Positions 51,112 through 60,685 of a stretch of 64,000 nt of DNA are shown piece by piece. Position 1 is the stretch's first letter. Every line of letters starts with the position of its first letter. Origin of the DNA: Pirellula sp. (GTDB lineage: Bacteria; Planctomycetota; Planctomycetia; Pirellulales; Lacipirellulaceae); NCBI GenBank assembly GCA_013822725.1, contig PNKX01000005.1, positions 1-64,000 on the forward strand, in the 5' to 3' direction. Position numbers and translations under genes: made by a program. The notes beneath the pieces are model-generated. The model was not told the DNA's origin and did no database searches. It was given only the letters and a program-made list of their open reading frames with translations.

Positions 51112-52263
51112 ATGAGCATTGCAGGACCGGGCCAACGCCAAGGAATTTCTTCGGCGAGGAAGCCGAACGCAGGCGGTTTCACCCTAGTGGAACTTCTTGT
51201 GGTGATCGCCATCATCGGCGTCCTGGTCGCGCTGCTGCTTCCCGCCGTCCAGGCCGCTCGCGAAGCGGCTCGGCGAGCGCAGTGCCAGAACAATCTCAAG
51301 CAAATGGGCTTGGCGACGCTCAATCACCTCAGCGCCCAAAAGTCATTTCCGTCAGGCGGTTGGGGGAGCAACTGGACGGCTGATCCCAACGAGGGCTACG
51401 GAGAAGACCAGCCCGGTTCCTGGCAGTACAACTTGCTCGAATACATGGAGCTGGGCGCTCTTCGGAAGCTTGGTCTCGGAGCTACCGGACCTGCGCTGGA
51501 AGCGGCAAGCACGCAATTGCATACGACTCCAGTACCTGCATTCAGCTGCCCCTCGCGACGTCCGTCAGGTCCAATTATTGCCGGAGGCATGGGCGCAGTC
51601 AGATATCAGACTTGGCTGGGCGCTGTGGCCACGACGACGGGCGTGGTAAAAAGCGATTATGCGGCTAGCTCTGGAGACAGCAAATGTTTCGCCGCTGAAA
51701 GCACAACGACGTACGGCGGCAACATGTATCAGCCGAGTGATTATGCAACCAAGGATACGCCCGGAAAAAACGGCGGCCCTTGGACGGACACGGAAGATCC
51801 CAGGACAACCTATTACCAGACGGGCGTGATGTACTATCACAGCGAGTTGTCTGAAGCTCGCATCGAGGACGGTACTAGCAATACTTATCTTGTCGGCGAG
51901 AAGTACGTGCCGATGGAGGCTTATGCCGGCGCTGGTCCTTTAACAGGCGGCGGCTTGCCGTCGTATGGCGAAAACCAATCGTTGTACGGCGGTTACGAAT
52001 GGGACAATCAGCGGGTGGCGTGGTCGGAGCGGGCTTGGCCTGGTACGACGAACGATGCGATCACGAAAGAAGATTTTCAACCGAAGCAAGATCGAGCTGG
52101 CACGACGTCACAAATCGATCGGGCATTTGGCAGCGCCCACTCGGCCGTCTTCAATATGGTCTATTGCGACGGTTCTGTTCATTCGCTCAGTTACGAAATT
52201 GATCCAATCACTCACGGATCTCTTGCTAGTCGCCTGGATGGCAACCCCGTCACGACTCCCTAG
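51112..52263 (+). CDS. DUF1559 family pseudopilin-like protein, second copy in the window
   Basis: 383 residues from ATG 51112 (GGAGAG upstream). The pilin-like segment [20 protein letters not shown] is nearly identical to that of the DUF1559 gene at 19669, followed by [20 protein letters not shown]. The DUF1559 domain has [19 protein letters not shown], and the C-terminus has [20 protein letters not shown], a diverged form of the usual H-X9-DG box (here [12 protein letters not shown], one residue shorter than in the other copy). A terminator follows at 52298. A convergent EF-hand lipoprotein gene lies beyond it. Confidence 0.93.
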   Translation: MSIAGPGQRQGISSARKPNAGGFTLVELLVVIAIIGVLVALLLPAVQAAREAARRAQCQNNLKQMGLATLNHLSAQKSFPSGGWGSNWTADPNEGYGEDQPGSWQYNLLEYMELGALRKLGLGATGPALEAASTQLHTTPVPAFSCPSRRPSGPIIAGGMGAVRYQTWLGAVATTTGVVKSDYAASSGDSKCFAAESTTTYGGNMYQPSDYATKDTPGKNGGPWTDTEDPRTTYYQTGVMYYHSELSEARIEDGTSNTYLVGEKYVPMEAYAGAGPLTGGGLPSYGENQSLYGGYEWDNQRVAWSERAWPGTTNDAITKEDFQPKQDRAGTTSQIDRAFGSAHSAVFNMVYCDGSVHSLSYEIDPITHGSLASRLDGNPVTTP

Positions 52264-52297
52264 CTCCTAAACGTTCGATTTGTTAAAGACAAAAAAT

Positions 52298-52329
52298 AAC
52301 CGCGTCGGCTTTGCCGACGCGGTTTTTTT
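52298..52329. terminator. Bidirectional Rho-independent terminator between convergent genes
   Basis: AACCGCGTCGGC (52298-52309), loop TTT, GCCGACGCGGTT (52313-52324) and T to 52329. On the other strand the hairpin is followed by TTATTTTTTG, so it can also end transcription of the minus-strand gene that stops at 52381. Confidence 0.93.
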
Positions 52330-52380
52330 GTTAACGAGCTGATAACCGCCGAGGAGTTCTCAAGGAACTAACTGCAACGA

Positions 52381-53061
52381 CTATTTGCTCTTCAATTCAA
52401 ACCGCATGGCTTGAGCTTCGATTGCCGGGTCATCGGTAGAAACCTGCTGCCCCAGAATGGTTTCAGTGTTGTATTTGGCGGGGATGGTTTCAGCTCCATT
52501 CACTTGCTTGGAAATCTTGACCTTATAAAGGCCAAATTGGAGGCCTGGCGGGTAATCTGCCGAAGGGCGGTTTTCCTTCAGAATGGAAGTCGTCGCCATG
52601 CCGCCGCCGCTGGTGAAGCCTTGGCCCGGCTTCACGTTCGTTCCAAGAAAGGGCTCCGGCTCGAAAACGACGGTGGCGCCGTCGAGCCCTTTACCGTCCA
52701 TGGTCACGCGGCAGGTGACGGACATGAGCCCCAGGCCCTTCTCCTGCCAAGCTTCGATCCGTTGTTCAATCTCTGCTTCCGACACCTTGCCGTCACTATC
52801 GGCGTCGAGCGTCGCCATAGCCGCTTTCAAGGCCGGGGCTGCATCGAGTTCCGCGCCCGCAATGAAGCCGTCGCTATCCTTGTCGTAGGCCGTCATCGCT
52901 TCCGACGCGGCGCCAGAGGCGCTGATGCTCGGCGGCTGCACTCGCGACGGGCCGCCGCTGCAGCCCGCCAGCGCCGCCAGCAGGCTCGCTCCCAGGGCCC
53001 CGGTCGTCGGCACGGCGACCGTCCAGCGACGGAAGAAGTTCGCATGGTTCAAACGTGACAT
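52381..53061 (-). CDS. EF-hand lipoprotein with transthyretin-like domain
   Basis: 226 residues from ATG 53061; a GTG one codon earlier is also possible, with AAGGAG upstream. The lipobox is AALAGC. Two EF-hand calcium loops follow, YDKDSDGFIAGAEL and LDADSDGKVSEAEI, at about 58-100. A small beta-sandwich of the CarboxypepD-reg/transthyretin kind closes the protein (SVTCRVTMDGKGLDGATVVF, YPPGLQFGLYKVKISKQVNG). The same beta domain occurs in the lipoprotein partner of the DUF1559 gene at 20711, but here fused to EF-hands and convergent to a DUF1559 gene. Probably a membrane-anchored calcium-sensitive partner of the pseudopilin; this is inference. Confidence 0.85.
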   Translation of the reverse strand: MSRLNHANFFRRWTVAVPTTGALGASLLAALAGCSGGPSRVQPPSISASGAASEAMTAYDKDSDGFIAGAELDAAPALKAAMATLDADSDGKVSEAEIEQRIEAWQEKGLGLMSVTCRVTMDGKGLDGATVVFEPEPFLGTNVKPGQGFTSGGGMATTSILKENRPSADYPPGLQFGLYKVKISKQVNGAETIPAKYNTETILGQQVSTDDPAIEAQAMRFELKSK

Positions 53062-53064
53062 CAC

Positions 53065-53669
53065 TCAAAGACTCCTTGTGCGACCGCACGTCGCGTCGAG
53101 AGGGGGCCGCCGCCAGGCGTGAAACATGAACGGTGCTAGAGCGCTGCTGTAACGAGCGCCCGCGTCTTTTCGTTGTACACCGCTTCGCCCGGTCGTTCTA
53201 CTCGCTGGCCGCGTGAAAACTGCGCACTAGCTTATCGTTCTCGCGCGAAGCGTGCCCGCCTCGCCCTCTCCCCGGGTGGCCAAAAATAGTTGCAGAAATC
53301 GGCCGCGCAACCTGCTAGGTTCAACCGTGCGGGAGAGGCTCCCGCCGGCAGGCGGAGGGTTGCGGGTTACCTCCGTCGCCCCGCCCGCGGGGGGGGGGTT
53401 TGTCCATTTTGTCCCATGTCGGCCAAAAACTGTTTGGCCGACACGGCCGACATGGCAGACTCGCAAAAACCAGACGTTTTTCACGCCCGCCGATCAAGCC
53501 CCAGGCAGTTTTCCTCGAGTTTTCCCTAGTCTGCCAACATTCGCCGCCGTTGGCCGACATGCAACGCATGGCGTTCGTTAAATCTGAGATCTCAGATCTC
53601 AGATCTCAAATCACCGTATTTATAGGGTGCCACTCGCCGCGGCGAGTGAGCAGCGGGTACACGCCTGAC
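53065..53669. other. Structured intergenic leader of the DUF5690 gene
   Basis: About 600 bp without a gene. Visible elements are GCGGGAG-AGG-CTCCCGC (53329-53345), a run of ten G near 53388-53398, a pair of competing 11-bp stems at 53414-53455, and a self-complementary AGATCTC repeat at 53583-53610. Long open frames across it are an artefact of these repeats. The DUF5690 gene begins at 53670. Confidence 0.6.
53414..53455. promoter_or_regulatory. Competing 11-bp stem-loops (possible RNA switch or repeat)
   Basis: CCATGTCGGCC (53414-53424) can pair with GGCCGACATGG (53445-53455). TGTCGGCCAAA (53417-53427) can instead pair with TTTGGCCGACA (53433-53443) around a 5-nt loop. The two pairings share bases and exclude each other. 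It lies about 215 bp before the DUF5690 start codon. Confidence 0.5.
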
Positions 53670-55058
53670 ATGACCGAAGCCGTTCCAACCGCCGAGCGCC
53701 CCATCACCCGCTGGCTTGCCGCCGCCCCGCCCGCGGTCCTGGCCGCGTACGCGATCGCCTGCTCGTTCGCGACCTACTTCGCGATGTTCGCCTTCCGCAA
53801 ACCGTTCGCCGCCGCCAGCTACGACCGGGTCGCCTCGGCAGGAAGTTCGCTTGGCCTGAAGAGCGCCTTAGTCATCGGTCAGGTCGTCGGCTACGGACTC
53901 GCGAAATGGATCGGCGTGAAGTTCATTTCCGAAACCAGCCGCTCCCGCCGGGCGCCACTCTTGGTGCTGATGATCGTCGCCGCCGAGGCGGCGCTGGGCC
54001 TGTTCGCGATTCTCCCCGACGCTTGGCGGCCGCTCGCCATGTTCCTCAATGGCCTGCCGCTCGGCATGGTCTGGGGGCTGGTGGTTTGGTACCTCGAAGG
54101 TCGCCGCACGTCGGAGGTGCTGCTCGCAGGGCTGAGCTGTTCGTTCATCGTCGCCAGCGGAGCGGTGCAGGACGTCGGCCGCGCCGTGCTGGCCGGCGAT
54201 TCGCTGCCGCTCTTAGGCGCGACGTTGCCCAACCCCATCGGCCAGCCAGTCGACGAGCTCTGGATGCCGTTCGCCGTTGGCGCGTTGTTCTTGATCCCGT
54301 TCGTCCTCTCCGTCTGGCTGCTCGATCAACTCCCCGAGCCGACGGCAGCCGACGTTGCCGCGCGATCGGTCCGCGAGCCGATGGACCGCCGCCAGCGATT
54401 GGAGTTTTTGCGGCGGTTCTTGCCGGGGCTGTTGGGTTTGTTCGCAGTCTACTTCTTCGTCACGGCGTTTCGTGACTTCCGCGACAACTTCAGCGTCGAC
54501 CTCTTCACCGAACTCAACTATCCCTACGAGCAGAATAAGTCGATCGTTACTCGCTCGGGGCTCTGGATCGGGCTGGGCGTCGCCGCCGCGATGGGACTTA
54601 TCTACTTCGTACGTGACAACCGGCGGGGTCTCATGGCGGTCTTCGGCGTGATCGCCGGCGGCCTGCTGCTGGTCGGCGGCGCTACCTGGCTCCATGCCCG
54701 CGGGCAGATCGACGGCTTCTGGTGGATGACCCTCATCGGCCTTGGTTCGTACCTAGCCTACGTCCCCTACAACTCCGTGCTGTTCGAACGGCTGATCGCC
54801 TCAACCCGCGTCGCCGGCACCGCCGTCTTTGCGATCTACGTCGCCGACTCCATCGGCTACGTCGGCACGGTCTCGATGCTCCTTTACAAGGACTTTGGCG
54901 CCGCCGCCAGCTCGCGCACCGAGTTTCTAGCCGGCTTCTCCTACGCGATCTCGATCGCAGGAGCCCTGGGACTACTGCTGATTGCCGCCTATTTCCGCCG
55001 GGTTACCCGCGAGAACCCGTCCGATTCGTCCAACGCCGCAAGCAATTCACTGATTTAA
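53670..55058 (+). CDS. DUF5690 family MFS-like transporter
   Basis: 462 residues from ATG 53670; a longer in-frame start at 53400 runs through the leader repeats and is rejected. Twelve hydrophobic segments are visible. The family pattern AYAIACSFATYFAMFAFRKP, then GLKSALVIGQVVGYGLAKWI, GVKFISE and MVWGLVVWYLEGRRTSE matches DUF5690 proteins, which resemble glycerol-3-phosphate:phosphate-type carriers. Later landmarks are FFVTAFRDFRDNF and GSYLAYVPYNSVLFERLIAS. The substrate is unknown. It is monocistronic by spacing, flanked by repeat-rich DNA on both sides. Confidence 0.88.
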   Translation: MTEAVPTAERPITRWLAAAPPAVLAAYAIACSFATYFAMFAFRKPFAAASYDRVASAGSSLGLKSALVIGQVVGYGLAKWIGVKFISETSRSRRAPLLVLMIVAAEAALGLFAILPDAWRPLAMFLNGLPLGMVWGLVVWYLEGRRTSEVLLAGLSCSFIVASGAVQDVGRAVLAGDSLPLLGATLPNPIGQPVDELWMPFAVGALFLIPFVLSVWLLDQLPEPTAADVAARSVREPMDRRQRLEFLRRFLPGLLGLFAVYFFVTAFRDFRDNFSVDLFTELNYPYEQNKSIVTRSGLWIGLGVAAAMGLIYFVRDNRRGLMAVFGVIAGGLLLVGGATWLHARGQIDGFWWMTLIGLGSYLAYVPYNSVLFERLIASTRVAGTAVFAIYVADSIGYVGTVSMLLYKDFGAAASSRTEFLAGFSYAISIAGALGLLLIAAYFRRVTRENPSDSSNAASNSLI

Positions 55059-55060
55059 AC

Positions 55061-55236
55061 GAACCGCCAAGGACGCCAAGGAAATACGAGAAATTAACCA
55101 CGAAACACACAAAAGTGAGAAAACGTAGGAGCCTTCATTTCATTCCTTTGGTGTGCTTCGTGTGCTTCGTGTGCTTCGTGTGTTTCGTGGTAAAAGGCAT
55201 TTCCCCCCTTGGCGCTCTTGGCGTCCTTGGCGGTTC
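55061..55236. repeat. Nested inverted-repeat element between DUF5690 and metH
   Basis: The outer arms GAACCGCCAAGGACGCCAAG (55061-55080) and its exact reverse complement (55217-55236) enclose inner arms ACCACGAAACACAC (55097-55110) and GTGTGTTTCGTGGT (55178-55191). Next to the inner right arm are three tandem copies of GTGTGCTTC. The inner arms match the element at 32594. Confidence 0.88.
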
Positions 55237-55353
55237 AATTCTTAACTAGAGGAGCTGCGAACGAACCTGACCACGACCTGTTAGGTCCTGCCCTCAAGGG
55301 ATAAGATGTAGGTTTGACCACTTCTTCAGCTTCAGCCGCCAGCCAAAGCCGCC

Positions 55354-58300
55354 ATGCCGACTTCCGCCGTCGACGACAAAACTGACCAACTCGAAACGCT
55401 CCTCGATGAACGGATTCTGATCCTCGACGGCGCCATGGGGACGCAGATCCAGGATCTGCGGCTGGACGAGGCTGCCGTGCGCGGCGAGCGCTTCGCCGAT
55501 CACGACAAAGATCTCAAAAACTTCGCCGACATCCTCTGCATCACCCGCCCCGACGACATCACGGCGATTCACCGTCGCTACCTGGAGGCGGGCGCCGACA
55601 TCATCGAGACGAACACCTTCGGCGCCAGTCCCGTCGGCATGGAGGAGTTCGGCCTGCCGCTCGATTTGGTCGCCGAGATCAACGCCGCCGCCGTCGCCTG
55701 CGCCCGCGTCGCCGTCGAGGAGATGAACGCGAAGACGCCCGACCGCCCCCGGTTCATTGCCGGCTCGATCGGTCCGACGACGAAGCAGACCGCTATCAGC
55801 ACGAAGGTCGACGACCCCTCCTACCGCGGGACGACCTTCGACGAAATGTCGGAGTCGTACTACGCCCAGGTCGCGTCGCTGATCGAAGCGGGCGTCGATA
55901 TCTTGCTGCCGGAAACGTTCATCGACACGCTCAATCTGAAGGCCTGCCTCTTCGCGATCCAACGCTACTTCGACGAGACCGGCTGCCGCGTCCCGGTGAT
56001 GGCTTCCGGCACGTTCGACAAAGGCGGGGCGACGTTCGTTTCCGGCCAGTCGATCGAGGCGTTCTGGAACGCGATCTCGCACTTCCCGCTACTGTCGGTC
56101 GGCATGAACTGCGCCCTCGGCCCCGACGTGATGCGGCCCCACATCGAAGCCCTCTCTGGCGTCGCTACGACGCGGATCAGCTGCCACTCGAACGCCGGCT
56201 TGCCGAACGAGATGGGCCTGTTTGATCTCGGTCCCGACGCGATGGCCAAAATGGTCGGCGAGTACGCCGACAACGGTTGGGTGAACATCCTCGGCGGCTG
56301 CTGCGGCACGACGCCCCATCACATCGCGGCGATCGCCCGCCGCGTTGGCCGGCTCGGCCCGCATAAACGAACGACGGCCGCCCCGTGGCTCCGCCTCAGC
56401 GGCACGCTGCCGATGACGCTTCGCCCCGAGAGCAACTTCTTGATGATCGGCGAGCGGACCAACGTCACGGGTTCGAAGAAGTTCGCCAAGCTGATCAAGA
56501 ACGAGCAGTACGAAGACGCGATCGAAGTCGCCCGCCAGCAGGTCGAGGGGGGCGCCAACGTCATCGACGTCAACATGGACGAGGGTCTGCTCGACGGTGA
56601 AGCGGTGATGACGAAGTTCCTCCGGCTGATAGCCGGCGAGAACGACATCGCGGCCGTGCCGGTGATGATCGACAGTAGCAAGTGGACGGTGCTGGAAGCG
56701 GGGCTGAAGGCTGTCCAAGGCAAGGCGATCGTCAATTCGATCAGCATGAAGGATGGCGAGGCTGAATTCCTACGTCGCGCGCGCCTCTGCCGGCAGTATG
56801 GCGCCGCGGTCGTCGTAATGGCCTTTGACGAAGAGGGGCAAGCCGCCACCGAGGACGACAAGGTTCGCATCTGCAAGCGGGCTTACGATCTGCTCGTCGG
56901 CGAGATTGGCTTCCCGCCGCAGGACATTATCTTCGACCCAAACATTCTCACCGTCGCCACCGGCATCGAGGAGCACAACAACTACGCCGTCGACTTCATC
57001 AACGCCACGCGGCGAATCAAGGCCGAGTGCCCCGGCGTCCATATCTCTGGCGGCGTGTCGAACGTCTCGTTCTCGTTCCGCGGCAACGACGCCGTGCGCG
57101 AGGCGATTCACTCGGCGTTCCTCTACCACGCGATCAAAGCCGGCCTCGACATGGGGATCGTCAACGCCGGCCAGCTGGCAGTGTACGAAGACATCGAGCC
57201 GACGTTGAAGGAATTAGTCGAGGACGTAATCCTGAATCGTCGTCCCGACGCCACGGAACGGCTCGTCGACTTCGCCGAAACGATCAAAGGGCAGGGGGCC
57301 GGCGCCAGCTCCGCGACCGCCGACGACGAATGGCGTAACGGACCGGTCGAAGAACGGCTCAAGCACGCCCTGCTCAAGGGAGTCGTGAAGCATATCGACG
57401 AAGACGTCGAAGAGGCGCGACAAAAATACCCGTCGGGACTCGCCATCATCGAAGGCCCGCTGATGGACGCCATGAGCATCGTGGGCGACCTCTTCGGCCA
57501 AGGCAAGATGTTCCTGCCGCAGGTGGTGAAGTCGGCCCGCGTGATGAAAAAGGCGGTCGCTTACCTCACCCCGTTCATGGAAGAGGAGAAGGTCGCCGCC
57601 GGCACCGTGGGCCAACCACGCGCTCGCGTGCTGCTCGCCACCGTGAAGGGTGACGTCCACGACATCGGCAAGAACATTGTCGGCGTCGTCCTTGGCTGCA
57701 ACAATTTTGAAGCCATCGACATGGGGGTGATGGTCTCCTGCGAGAAAATTCTCGAGAAGGCTCTCGAAGAGAACGTCGACCTCATCGGCCTGTCGGGTCT
57801 CATCACGCCGAGCCTGGATGAAATGGTTCACGTCGCCCGCGAGATGAAGCGGACCGGCATGCACATGCCGCTGCTGATCGGCGGCGCCACCACCAGCGCT
57901 AAGCACACGGCCGTGAAGATCGCCCCCGCTTACGACGGTTGCGTCGCGCATGTGCTCGACGCCTCGCGCTCGGTCGGCGTCGTCGAAAAGCTGATCAATC
58001 CCGAAGCTCGCGAGAAGTTCTTCTCCGACAACATTGAGCTGCAGAAGCAACTCGTCGCCTCGTACTCCCAGCGGCAAGCCGTCGAACTCGCCCCCTACGC
58101 TGAAGCGAAGGCGAAGCGATTCGCCACCGATTGGAAGACAGTCGACGTGCCGCGCCCCTCGTTCATCGGCGGCCGCGTCCTCTCGTCCAAATCCGCTCCC
58201 GCCGACGCGGCCGGAACGAATGGCGATGAGGCAGCTGCGGTGAAGACGATCGACCTGCGCGAGCTCCGCAAGTACATCGACTGGTCTCCCTTCTTCCTCA

Positions 58301-59142
58301 CCTGGGAAATGAAGGGGAAGTACCCAAAAATATTCAAAGACCCGAATCTTGGCAAGGAAGCGAAGAAGCTCTTCGACGACGCCAACGCGTTGCTCGACCG
58401 GATCATCGACGAGCAGTTGCTCGAAGCCCGCGGCGTCTACGGCTTCTGGCCAGCGGCCGCTGACGGCGAGGACATCATCGTCTACGCCGACAACACCCGC
58501 AAAGCCGAGCAGACTCGCTTCCACGGGCTCCGCCAGCAATGGCGTCGCAAGGGACAGGAGACGTTTTACTCACTCGCCGACTTCATCGCTCCCGTTGGCG
58601 CCGTCGATGCGAATAGGCGGCCGATCGAAGATTTCATCGGGGCCTTCGCCGTGACCGCCGGCCTCGGTTGCGATGAACTCGCGAAGCAGTTCGACGCCGA
58701 CCATGACGACTACAACTCGATCATGACAAAGGCGCTTGCCGATCGATTGGCCGAGGCGTTCGCCGAATGGCTCCACCAACGCGCCCGTCGCGATTGGGGT
58801 TACGGCGTGAACGAGCAGTTCAGCGAAGAACAGCTGATTGAAGAGAATTATCGCGGCATCCGCCCGGCGCCGGGCTACCCGGCCCAGCCCGACCACACCG
58901 AGAAGCCAATCATCTTCGACCTGCTTGATGCAACCACGAAGACGGGGATGATCCTCACCGAATCGCTCGCCATGCACCCCGCGGCGAGCGTTAGCGGCCT
59001 CTACTTCGCCCATCCGCAGTCGCGTTACTTCGCCGTCGATCGGATCGATCGCGAGCAGGTAGAAGACTACGCCCGCCGTAAGGGGATGACCGTCCCAGAG
59101 ATCGAACGCTGGCTGTCGCCGAACCTCGGTTACGAGCCGTGA
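55354..59142 (+). CDS. metH: Cobalamin-dependent methionine synthase
   Basis: 1262 residues, full length (E. coli 1227). It transfers a methyl group from methyltetrahydrofolate via cobalamin to homocysteine. Modules in order: homocysteine-binding barrel from residue 10 ([13 protein letters not shown]) with Zn cysteines in GMNCALG and GGCCGTTP; folate barrel ([32 protein letters not shown]); cobalamin cap and Rossmann domain with GDVHDIGKN (His near 768) and the SGLITPSL loop; and the SAM-reactivation domain ([52 protein letters not shown]). No B12 riboswitch box was seen in the 118 bp leader after the nested repeat. Confidence 0.98.
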   Translation: MPTSAVDDKTDQLETLLDERILILDGAMGTQIQDLRLDEAAVRGERFADHDKDLKNFADILCITRPDDITAIHRRYLEAGADIIETNTFGASPVGMEEFGLPLDLVAEINAAAVACARVAVEEMNAKTPDRPRFIAGSIGPTTKQTAISTKVDDPSYRGTTFDEMSESYYAQVASLIEAGVDILLPETFIDTLNLKACLFAIQRYFDETGCRVPVMASGTFDKGGATFVSGQSIEAFWNAISHFPLLSVGMNCALGPDVMRPHIEALSGVATTRISCHSNAGLPNEMGLFDLGPDAMAKMVGEYADNGWVNILGGCCGTTPHHIAAIARRVGRLGPHKRTTAAPWLRLSGTLPMTLRPESNFLMIGERTNVTGSKKFAKLIKNEQYEDAIEVARQQVEGGANVIDVNMDEGLLDGEAVMTKFLRLIAGENDIAAVPVMIDSSKWTVLEAGLKAVQGKAIVNSISMKDGEAEFLRRARLCRQYGAAVVVMAFDEEGQAATEDDKVRICKRAYDLLVGEIGFPPQDIIFDPNILTVATGIEEHNNYAVDFINATRRIKAECPGVHISGGVSNVSFSFRGNDAVREAIHSAFLYHAIKAGLDMGIVNAGQLAVYEDIEPTLKELVEDVILNRRPDATERLVDFAETIKGQGAGASSATADDEWRNGPVEERLKHALLKGVVKHIDEDVEEARQKYPSGLAIIEGPLMDAMSIVGDLFGQGKMFLPQVVKSARVMKKAVAYLTPFMEEEKVAAGTVGQPRARVLLATVKGDVHDIGKNIVGVVLGCNNFEAIDMGVMVSCEKILEKALEENVDLIGLSGLITPSLDEMVHVAREMKRTGMHMPLLIGGATTSAKHTAVKIAPAYDGCVAHVLDASRSVGVVEKLINPEAREKFFSDNIELQKQLVASYSQRQAVELAPYAEAKAKRFATDWKTVDVPRPSFIGGRVLSSKSAPADAAGTNGDEAAAVKTIDLRELRKYIDWSPFFLTWEMKGKYPKIFKDPNLGKEAKKLFDDANALLDRIIDEQLLEARGVYGFWPAAADGEDIIVYADNTRKAEQTRFHGLRQQWRRKGQETFYSLADFIAPVGAVDANRRPIEDFIGAFAVTAGLGCDELAKQFDADHDDYNSIMTKALADRLAEAFAEWLHQRARRDWGYGVNEQFSEEQLIEENYRGIRPAPGYPAQPDHTEKPIIFDLLDATTKTGMILTESLAMHPAASVSGLYFAHPQSRYFAVDRIDREQVEDYARRKGMTVPEIERWLSPNLGYEP

Positions 59143-59252
59143 GCCTCGCATATTCGTTGCAATCGCGCTGAAGCGACTGCGTGCGAATGAGCTATCCTTT
59201 CGCGATTTAGTCGGCGAGGTCCGGCTCAGCGTGAACGGTAGGGCGACAAGCG

Positions 59253-60056
59253 ATGCTCGATTCCTTTTTGAGCTATGTGTTCAGCAGCCAGTGGCGCGTG
59301 CTGCCGGTCTGTCTCGTATTGCTCATTGCGGCGACGGAACTGAGCTACCACTGCGGCTTGCGGCTCCATCTCTCGAAGGACGAAGCCCGCAAGGGGCAGA
59401 TCGGCGGGATCCAGGGGGCGATCCTCGGCCTGCTCGCGCTGTTGTTGGGCTTTACCTTCGCCCTGGCGGTGCAGCGATACGAAACGCGACGCACCCTGGT
59501 CGTGGAAGAGGCGAACGCCATTGGTACGACGTACCTTCGCGCCGCGTTGCTTCCGCCATCGCATCAGTCGGCTGTTGAAGACCTTTGTCGTCGCTACGTC
59601 GAGATGCGGCTCAATTACTACGACGCCGGCCAGGATCCCGAGAAGTTGGACGCCGCCGAGGAGGGAGGGGCGCTGATTCAGCGCGATCTCTGGACCCACG
59701 CCGTAGCCGCGGCCGGCGAGGCGCCGAATCCGATCACGGCGACGTTCATCACCACGCTGAATGAATTGATTGATCTCGATGCGACGCGGCTGAATGCCCT
59801 CCGCACGCATGTGCCGGGCGCGGTGTGGATCATCCTGCTGGCCGTGGCGGCGAGCGGTTGTTACGTGAGCGGTTACGCGTCGGGCGCCAGCGGCGCGCGG
59901 AGCACGTTTTCCAGCTTCGTCTTGCCAGTGCTGATTGCCCTGGTGATTTCGCTGATTTCCGACATCGACCGACCGCGCGGCGGGCTGATCAGCATCAAGC
60001 AGCAGCCGATGATTGATCTTCAGAATTCAATCGCGCCAGCTGCCCCGCAATCGTGA
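59253..60056 (+). CDS. DUF4239 (bestrophin-like domain) membrane protein
   Basis: 267 residues. Hydrophobic segments are about 15-32 (VLPVCLVLLIAATELSY), 52-70 (IQGAILGLLALLLGFTFALA), 190-212 (AVWIILLAVAASGCYVSGYA) and 220-240 (FVLPVLIALVISLISDID). The conserved text GLLALLLGFTFALAVQRYET and VVEEANAIGTTYLRAALLPP is that of DUF4239 proteins, listed as bestrophin-like. The middle part is helical and probably periplasmic. Function unknown. Spacing suggests its own promoter, 110 bp after metH. Confidence 0.87.
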   Translation: MLDSFLSYVFSSQWRVLPVCLVLLIAATELSYHCGLRLHLSKDEARKGQIGGIQGAILGLLALLLGFTFALAVQRYETRRTLVVEEANAIGTTYLRAALLPPSHQSAVEDLCRRYVEMRLNYYDAGQDPEKLDAAEEGGALIQRDLWTHAVAAAGEAPNPITATFITTLNELIDLDATRLNALRTHVPGAVWIILLAVAASGCYVSGYASGASGARSTFSSFVLPVLIALVISLISDIDRPRGGLISIKQQPMIDLQNSIAPAAPQS

Positions 60057-60241
60057 ACTAGCGGCTCTGCCGTTCGCCTCAGCTTGAGACCGGGCCAGAA
60101 ACCGTTCAAGTTCGAACGATTTACCGCCGAATGATTTAGAGGCGAAGCGTCGCCGCTGCGGACTGACTCCGCGCGCTCCGACGCATCGCGAAGCTTATCT
60201 AGCCTCTTCTCACCCTTCGCTCGCGGCGGTGGAGCGTTTGC

Positions 60242-60685
60242 ATGTCGTTTTCCGGCAATTCTGCCGCTCGCGGCTACCGGCCGTTCGCTGCTAGCGATGC
60301 GCACTCAGCCGAGCGAATCGACGCGGCGTGCCGATTGGCTGCGGAGGGAAAGCTAGCGGCCCGCCGGATTGCGGGTTGGTTGGGAGGTTCAGGGATTAAC
60401 GAGCCGGAGTTCCGCCTCCTGTGGTTGCTGGCCGGCGCCGCCAGTTCGGGCGATGCCGCCGTCTCGCTCGATCAAGCCGACCTCGCTGAACAACTCATCG
60501 TTTCGCCAGCTCAAGTGAGCGGAGCCGTCGAACGCCTGCGAAGTCTGGGGATGTTGGAACGCGTCGACAGCCAGCGCGATCGTCGCCGCCAGCTATGGCA
60601 AGTGACCGGCGCCGGCAAAGCGTTGTTGGGCCGCATCGTGGATCACGTTGCCGACGCTTCCATTCACCAGGAGGTCGCGGCATGA
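60242..60685 (+). CDS. MarR-family transcriptional regulator
   Basis: 147 residues. The winged helix is seen in INEPEFRLLWLLAGAASSGD (helix 1-2), LDQADLAEQLIVSPAQVSGA (recognition helix) and VERLRSLGMLERVDSQRDRR (wing), followed by the dimerisation helix. MarR proteins repress efflux genes and release DNA on binding small aromatic ligands. Its stop overlaps the start of the TolC-like gene by four bases (ATGA), so it is the first gene of the efflux operon and probably controls it. The N-terminal part is basic and slightly longer than usual. Confidence 0.9.
   Translation: MSFSGNSAARGYRPFAASDAHSAERIDAACRLAAEGKLAARRIAGWLGGSGINEPEFRLLWLLAGAASSGDAAVSLDQADLAEQLIVSPAQVSGAVERLRSLGMLERVDSQRDRRRQLWQVTGAGKALLGRIVDHVADASIHQEVAA

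Noticed and set aside
53400..53669. 90-codon extension of the DUF5690 gene
   Set aside because: It crosses the hairpin and AGATCTC repeats and lacks membrane-protein character; ATG 53670 matches the family N-terminus.
55237..55353. Possible cobalamin riboswitch before metH
   Set aside because: No B12 box (GCCACTG-like) or suitable stems were found in the short leader.
57214..58539. 441-codon minus-strand frame opposite metH
   Set aside because: Antisense to the cobalamin and reactivation domains of metH, with no independent support.
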